NCBI RefSeq assembly: GCF_001484965.1
Contig: NZ_KQ947394.1
Location: 186,001 to 250,000, forward strand
Reading direction: 5' to 3'
Source: Shouchella shacheensis
GTDB lineage: Bacteria > Bacillota > Bacilli > Bacillales > Bacillaceae_D
Length of the DNA stretch: 64,000 nucleotides
Shown: positions 60,432-64,000 of the stretch, in pieces
Layout: each line of letters opens with the position of its first letter
Numbering within the stretch: position 1 is the first letter of the stretch
Notes under the pieces: model-generated
Told to the model about the DNA's origin: nothing
What the model saw: only the letters and a program-made list of their open reading frames with translations
Database searches by the model: none
Translations under genes and position numbers: made by a program

Positions 60432-61583
60432 TTAAGCATGAAGCGTATTTTCTTGTTCGCTCATTCCTTTAATTAAGACTTCGACCACTTCTTTTCGGCT
60501 AAACTCTTTTGGTGGGTGGATGTTTTCTTTCAACATCGCTCTTACCTTTGTTCCCGACAAAACCACGTGCTCACTGTCCTCATGCGGACATGTTTTTTTA
60601 GAAGCCATGTTTCCGCACGCGTTGCAATAGAAGCTGTGTTCAAAGAATAGCGGCTTAATTCCGAGTTCTTCCTCTGTAAATTCAGAGAAGATTTTCTGGG
60701 CATCGTACGTACCATAATAATCGCCCACCCCTGCGTGGTCTCGACCGACAATGAAGTGCGTGCAGCCGTAATTCTTTCGTACAAGTGCATGAAAAATTGC
60801 TTCTCGCGGTCCCGCATAGCGCATCGCCGCCGGGAATACGGATAGAAACACACGGTTTTCCGGATAGTAACGTTCAAGCAGGATTTCATAGCTCTCCATC
60901 CGCACTTCTGCCGGAATGTCCCCTGCCTTCGTTTCACCGACAAGCGGGTTTAAAAACAAGCCGTCCACAGTCTCCAGCGCCGTCTTTTGAATGTATTCAT
61001 GCGCTCGGTGTACAGGGTTCCTCGTTTGAAAACCAACCACCGTCTTCCAACCTTTTTCTGCAAAAGCGGCTCTTGTCTCCGCTGGATCTAAATAATAAGG
61101 AGCAAAGCGTTCCCGCTCGACCCGGCGTGTAAGCACAATCTCTCCCCCAACATAGAACGGTGCTCGCTCATGCAGCTTCGCCACCCCCGGGTGCTCGATA
61201 TCCTCCGTACGGTAGACCTGCTTCGCTTCCACTTCTTTGTCAGGCGCGTAGACATCACTGATCTTGATCACGCCGTACACTTGGCCTTCGTTGACCAGCT
61301 TTGCCTTTGTGCCAACGGAAAGTGATGCTGCTTTTTCCTTGCCTACAGGAAGCGTTATGGGAATGCTCCAAGCCTCTCCCCCGGCTAGCCTCATCGAGTG
61401 AACCACTGACTCATAATCCGCTCTATTTAAGAACCCTGTTAACGGGCTGAATGCGCCAATCCCAATAAGCTCGAGATCAGAAAGCGCAAACGCATCGAGC
61501 TCAATTTCCTCCTGGACACTCGCCGTATCGTAGGCTGGATCAAAAGCGTTCACTAACGTTCCTCCATGTGCTGAAATTCCCAT
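60432..61583 (-). CDS. sat: Sulfate adenylyltransferase
   Basis: A 383-residue ATP sulfurylase. The active-site motif [27 protein letters not shown] and the late zinc knuckle [13 protein letters not shown] are intact. It makes APS from ATP and sulfate. The ATG at 61583 follows AAAGGAG; an upstream reading adds 12 residues. It starts two bases after the cysH stop. Confidence 0.95.
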   Translation of the reverse strand: MGISAHGGTLVNAFDPAYDTASVQEEIELDAFALSDLELIGIGAFSPLTGFLNRADYESVVHSMRLAGGEAWSIPITLPVGKEKAASLSVGTKAKLVNEGQVYGVIKISDVYAPDKEVEAKQVYRTEDIEHPGVAKLHERAPFYVGGEIVLTRRVERERFAPYYLDPAETRAAFAEKGWKTVVGFQTRNPVHRAHEYIQKTALETVDGLFLNPLVGETKAGDIPAEVRMESYEILLERYYPENRVFLSVFPAAMRYAGPREAIFHALVRKNYGCTHFIVGRDHAGVGDYYGTYDAQKIFSEFTEEELGIKPLFFEHSFYCNACGNMASKKTCPHEDSEHVVLSGTKVRAMLKENIHPPKEFSRKEVVEVLIKGMSEQENTLHA

Positions 61584-61585
61584 GC

Positions 61586-62308
61586 TTATTCTCCTTTCAC
61601 GGGTGCGTGCAACCCGCATTCTGTTTTTGTGTGGTTTGACCAGCGTCCGCTTCTGGCATCCTCACCAGCAGCGACTGCTTGGGTGCAGTATGTGCAGCCA
61701 ATGCTTGGATAACTTTGATCATGCAACTCATTGTATGGAAGATTGTGAAGCTGTATATACATCCAAACCTCTTCCTCTGTCCAATGTATTAGCGGACAGA
61801 TTTTGACCGCTTGAAAACGATCGTCGCGATTGACAAACTCCGTGTTCGCCCGAGTTGGCGACTGTGCTCGCCTTAAACCAGAAAGCCATGCGTCATAGGG
61901 TGCCAGCCCTCTCTCTAACACATCAAGCTTACGAATCTGGCAACACTTATTTGGATCGCTCTCCCATAGTGCTTCTCCGTACTTCGCCGCTTGCTCCTCT
62001 GGCGTCAGCTCCGGCCTTGCCATCTGGATCACAAAGTCTGGGTAGCGCTCTTTCACACGGTCAATCAACTCATACGTCTCTTTAAAATGAAAATCGGTGT
62101 CAAGGAACAGGATGTGAGCCTTCCGCTGCACCTTTGAGAGCAGATCAAGCAGCACCATCGCTTCCGCTCCAAAGCTGCAGGCATAAACGAGCTTGTTTCC
62201 ATACGTCTGTGCAGCCCACTTTAACACATCAAGACTGTCGGACTTTTTAAGCGTCTCGTTCAATTCCTCGTAGTCACGATCGCTTAGTTCCTTGTAGACA
62301 TAAGCCAC
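61586..62308 (-). CDS. cysH: Phosphoadenylyl/adenylylsulfate reductase
   Basis: A 240-residue thioredoxin-dependent reductase. [16 protein letters not shown] is the PP-loop, the cluster Cys pairs are in [10 protein letters not shown] and GCTYCTQAV, and the catalytic Cys is in TECGLH at the end. The two Cys pairs mark a 4Fe-4S enzyme, which can use APS and in B. subtilis both APS and PAPS. It is the first gene of the operon cysH-sat-cysP-cysC-(small gene)-cobA/hemD-sirB-sirC. GTG start with AAAGGGG upstream. Confidence 0.94.
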   Translation of the reverse strand: MAYVYKELSDRDYEELNETLKKSDSLDVLKWAAQTYGNKLVYACSFGAEAMVLLDLLSKVQRKAHILFLDTDFHFKETYELIDRVKERYPDFVIQMARPELTPEEQAAKYGEALWESDPNKCCQIRKLDVLERGLAPYDAWLSGLRRAQSPTRANTEFVNRDDRFQAVKICPLIHWTEEEVWMYIQLHNLPYNELHDQSYPSIGCTYCTQAVAAGEDARSGRWSNHTKTECGLHAPVKGE

Positions 62309-62416
62309 GTTGCTCAGCCCCTTTCTAGTAAAATGAAGACACTGTTTCTTAATGAATAAAAATCACTACACATCTCGTTACTTGTTCAACGTTTCTTTTA
62401 CCTGACAATTACGTTT

Positions 62417-62445
62417 CTTAATTCCTAGGAAATCGATAAGTTTTA
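62417..62445 (-). promoter_or_regulatory. Candidate CymR operator in the cysH leader
   Basis: On the minus strand TAAAAC and, 11 bases on, CCTAGGAATTAAG. The TAAWNC...GGAATTWA layout is like the CymR boxes of Bacillus cysteine genes. It covers the transcription start. Confidence 0.5.
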
Positions 62446-62450
62446 ATAGA

Positions 62451-62479
62451 ATTCTACCCGGAATAGCCGTAACTGTCAA
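62451..62479 (-). promoter_or_regulatory. Sigma-A promoter of the sulfate operon
   Basis: TTGACA (62474-62479), 17 bases, TAGAAT (62451-62456) on the minus strand. The leader to cysH is about 135 bases and shows no SAM (S-box) riboswitch core. Confidence 0.85.
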
Positions 62480-62619
62480 TGAAGTTTTTTTCACACAATT
62501 CATTTTCCTGCTTTCTTCATTATTGTATAAAGTGCCAACCACGGGCGTGAGTAAATTCTCTTTTTCCACTCGAATTTGTGGGGTATAACGGTTATCCCCA
62601 CTCCCTGAGTAATTTCCCA

Positions 62620-62648
62620 TTGACAATTTTTCATGAATCGCTTAGAAT
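62620..62648 (+). promoter_or_regulatory. Sigma-A promoter of the YeeE/YedE-type gene
   Basis: TTGACA (62620-62625), 17 bases, TAGAAT (62643-62648) on the plus strand, 45 bases before the ATG. An ATTCC...AAGGAT stretch lies over the start. Confidence 0.85.
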
Positions 62649-62692
62649 ATGATTCTATTCCGACCAAATGAATAAGGATACGAGGTGAAAAC

Positions 62693-63940
62693 ATGTCTAC
62701 GTATGCACAACCGGTTTCAGAACAGCAAAGCCTCACCAAAGACACTTCGACCCTCAATCGTCCGCAGAAAGGTCTGGTTGGTGGCGGATTGGTTGTTGCA
62801 CTTGGTTTGACGATTTTTCTAGCGGTGACTCAAGATATTGTTCAGCCGTTATTGCTCAATATAGGATTACTACTCGGATATACACTCTTTCACGCGCGCT
62901 TTGGCTTCACGTCCGCGTTCCGCCGGCTTGCCTCCGTCGGGAACGGCCAGTCTCTTCGCGCTCATATGTTGATGCTCGCCGTGGCGTGTACGTTGTTCGC
63001 GCCAATACTGGCTACAGGCTATGCCTTTTTTGGCGGCGAAGCTTCCGGGTTTGTTTCTCCCGTTGGCGTTAGTTTGCTTGTCGGCGCATTTCTATTTGGC
63101 ATTGGCATGCAGCTCGGCGGCGGCTGTGCTTCCGGCACGCTTTATGCCGTAGGTGGAGGCCGCTCGGTGATGTTCATCACGCTTTTATTCTTTATCGTTG
63201 GCTCCACGATTGGCGCCGCTCACTCCACCTTTTGGATGGACGATATGCCAGCGGCCGAGCCCTTCTCCCTCGCTACATCCACTGGACTTGGCTTCGGAGG
63301 AGCTTGGGCGGTCTCGTTAGCGATTTTTGCCCTCATTGCCTGGATCACCGTTCGCATCGAGAAAAAACGAAAGCCCCCGAAAATGGCAACCGTTCCTTCT
63401 GAAAAAGGCTGGAAGCGAATTTTTCGCGGATCATGGCCATTGTTTACAGCTGCCATTGTCTTGGCTGTTTTGAATGCCGTCACGTTGCTCACGCGCGAAA
63501 CCCCCTGGGGCGTCACCTCCGCGTTCACCTTGTGGGGATCGAAAGCTGCGGAAGCGCTCGGCTTTAACGTGGAGAGCTGGGGCTACTGGGCCGACAATAC
63601 GGCTGCCCTGCACTCTTCCATCTTTGCAGACACGACGACTGTCCTTAACTTTGGCGTTATTCTCGGAGCATTTCTTGCTTCTGCGGCTGGCGGGCTGTTC
63701 AAATTCAGCAAAATTACAGCCGGCAACGCCGCCGCCTCCGTCATTGGCGGGCTCTTAATGGGCTACGGTGCTCGTCTGGCGTTCGGCTGCAACATCGGCG
63801 CTTACTTTAGCGGCATTGCTTCCTTTAGTGCCCACGGCTACATCTGGGGCATTTTGGCTCTTGGCGGCACGTTCCTGGCCCTTTACTTGCGGCCGTTGTT
63901 TGGACTATCGGTGCCAAAATCGAGAGATTCGTTTTGTTAG
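62693..63940 (+). CDS. YeeE/YedE-family (TsuA-like) thiosulfate/sulfur transporter
   Basis: A 415-residue membrane protein with about ten helices. GIGMQLGGGCASGTLYAVGGG near residue 140 and AFGCNIGAYFSGIASFSAHG near residue 365 are the two GGxC/FGCN Cys motifs of the YeeE/YedE family, known to import thiosulfate through Cys relays. It is divergent from the sulfate operon and shares its control region, so sulfur starvation likely controls both. No small TusA-like partner follows. ACGAGGTG is a fair ribosome site. Confidence 0.88.
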   Translation: MSTYAQPVSEQQSLTKDTSTLNRPQKGLVGGGLVVALGLTIFLAVTQDIVQPLLLNIGLLLGYTLFHARFGFTSAFRRLASVGNGQSLRAHMLMLAVACTLFAPILATGYAFFGGEASGFVSPVGVSLLVGAFLFGIGMQLGGGCASGTLYAVGGGRSVMFITLLFFIVGSTIGAAHSTFWMDDMPAAEPFSLATSTGLGFGGAWAVSLAIFALIAWITVRIEKKRKPPKMATVPSEKGWKRIFRGSWPLFTAAIVLAVLNAVTLLTRETPWGVTSAFTLWGSKAAEALGFNVESWGYWADNTAALHSSIFADTTTVLNFGVILGAFLASAAGGLFKFSKITAGNAAASVIGGLLMGYGARLAFGCNIGAYFSGIASFSAHGYIWGILALGGTFLALYLRPLFGLSVPKSRDSFC

Positions 63941-63948
63941 AAAGAGAA

Positions 63949-63980
63949 AAGCAGTGGGGCGTTTGACATCCCACTGCTTT
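63949..63980 (+). terminator. Terminator of the YeeE/YedE-type gene
   Basis: AAGCAGTGGG pairs with CCCACTGCTT over 11 bases and TTTTTT follows; nine bases after the stop. Confidence 0.9.
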
Positions 63981-64000
63981 TTTAATAACAAGAACAATCG

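Noticed and set aside
62309-62450. SAM riboswitch in the cysH leader
   Set aside because: The leader is long enough, but none of the conserved S-box core sequence was found; a repressor box is more likely.
63220-63613. Minus-strand frames opposite the YeeE/YedE-type gene
   Set aside because: They are shadows of a membrane-protein gene with clear family motifs on the plus strand.
1-64000. CRISPR arrays, tRNA or rRNA genes, intact insertion sequences or prophage
   Set aside because: No regularly spaced repeats beyond the 21-base array, no cloverleaf with T-loop consensus, and no transposase, integrase or phage structural genes were seen.

Overview
The window comes from a Gram-positive member of the Bacillaceae. 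The signs are strong AGGAGG ribosome sites, GTG and TTG starts, consensus sigma-A promoters, cre-like sites, a DesKR-controlled desaturase, NsrR/Hmp, a malate-type two-component system and a sulfate operon laid out much like that of Bacillus. Acidic secreted proteins, a BCCT osmolyte carrier and several sodium-coupled carriers fit a halotolerant or alkaliphilic member. The genus cannot be fixed from sequence alone. No tRNA, rRNA, CRISPR array or intact insertion sequence was seen.

Layout. 1-2.4 kb: a cut-off panF with its partner yhdT, a GNAT remnant and two gamma-glutamyl-type genes. 2.6-14 kb: a complete carbon-phosphorus lyase locus in the order phnF, repeat cluster, phnGHIJKML, PHP diesterase, phnDCEE, all on the minus strand. 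14-15.5 kb: a TraB-family gene. 15.5-22.5 kb: a fatty-acid degradation operon led by its own TetR regulator. 22.7-29.7 kb: single genes, including an amidase, an ATP-grasp/flavin monooxygenase pair, small proteins and a BCCT carrier. 29.8-39.3 kb: a Bax-inhibitor protein, then a divergent locus controlled by a sigma-54 activator that flanks two near-consensus -24/-12 promoters. Its genes are a small membrane protein plus sodium symporter, a KAS III-like enzyme, a CoA-transferase, a secreted PHB-depolymerase-type esterase and a FabG-like reductase. They read as a system for using external poly- or 3-hydroxyalkanoates. 39.6-49.7 kb: a small membrane protein, an orphan peptide-binding lipoprotein, nsrR/hmp, and a malate-type carrier and two-component cluster with an NhaC antiporter. 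49.9-52.2 kb: GNAT and DinB genes, two of them broken. 52.5-55.5 kb: des-desK-desR. 55.6-62.3 kb: assimilatory sulfate reduction and siroheme synthesis, divergent from a YeeE/YedE (thiosulfate-type) carrier at 62.7-63.9 kb.

The most unusual signals are not genes. A structured intergenic repeat occurs at five places (about 13.05, 29.73, 39.95, 41.89 and 43.85 kb). Every time, in the same orientation, it begins directly after the T-tract of a terminator that ends a minus-strand gene. Two other notable patterns are an identical 20-base near-palindrome shared by the fatty-acid operon and the distant peptide-binding lipoprotein, and a 4 x 21-base tandem repeat at 39.42 kb.
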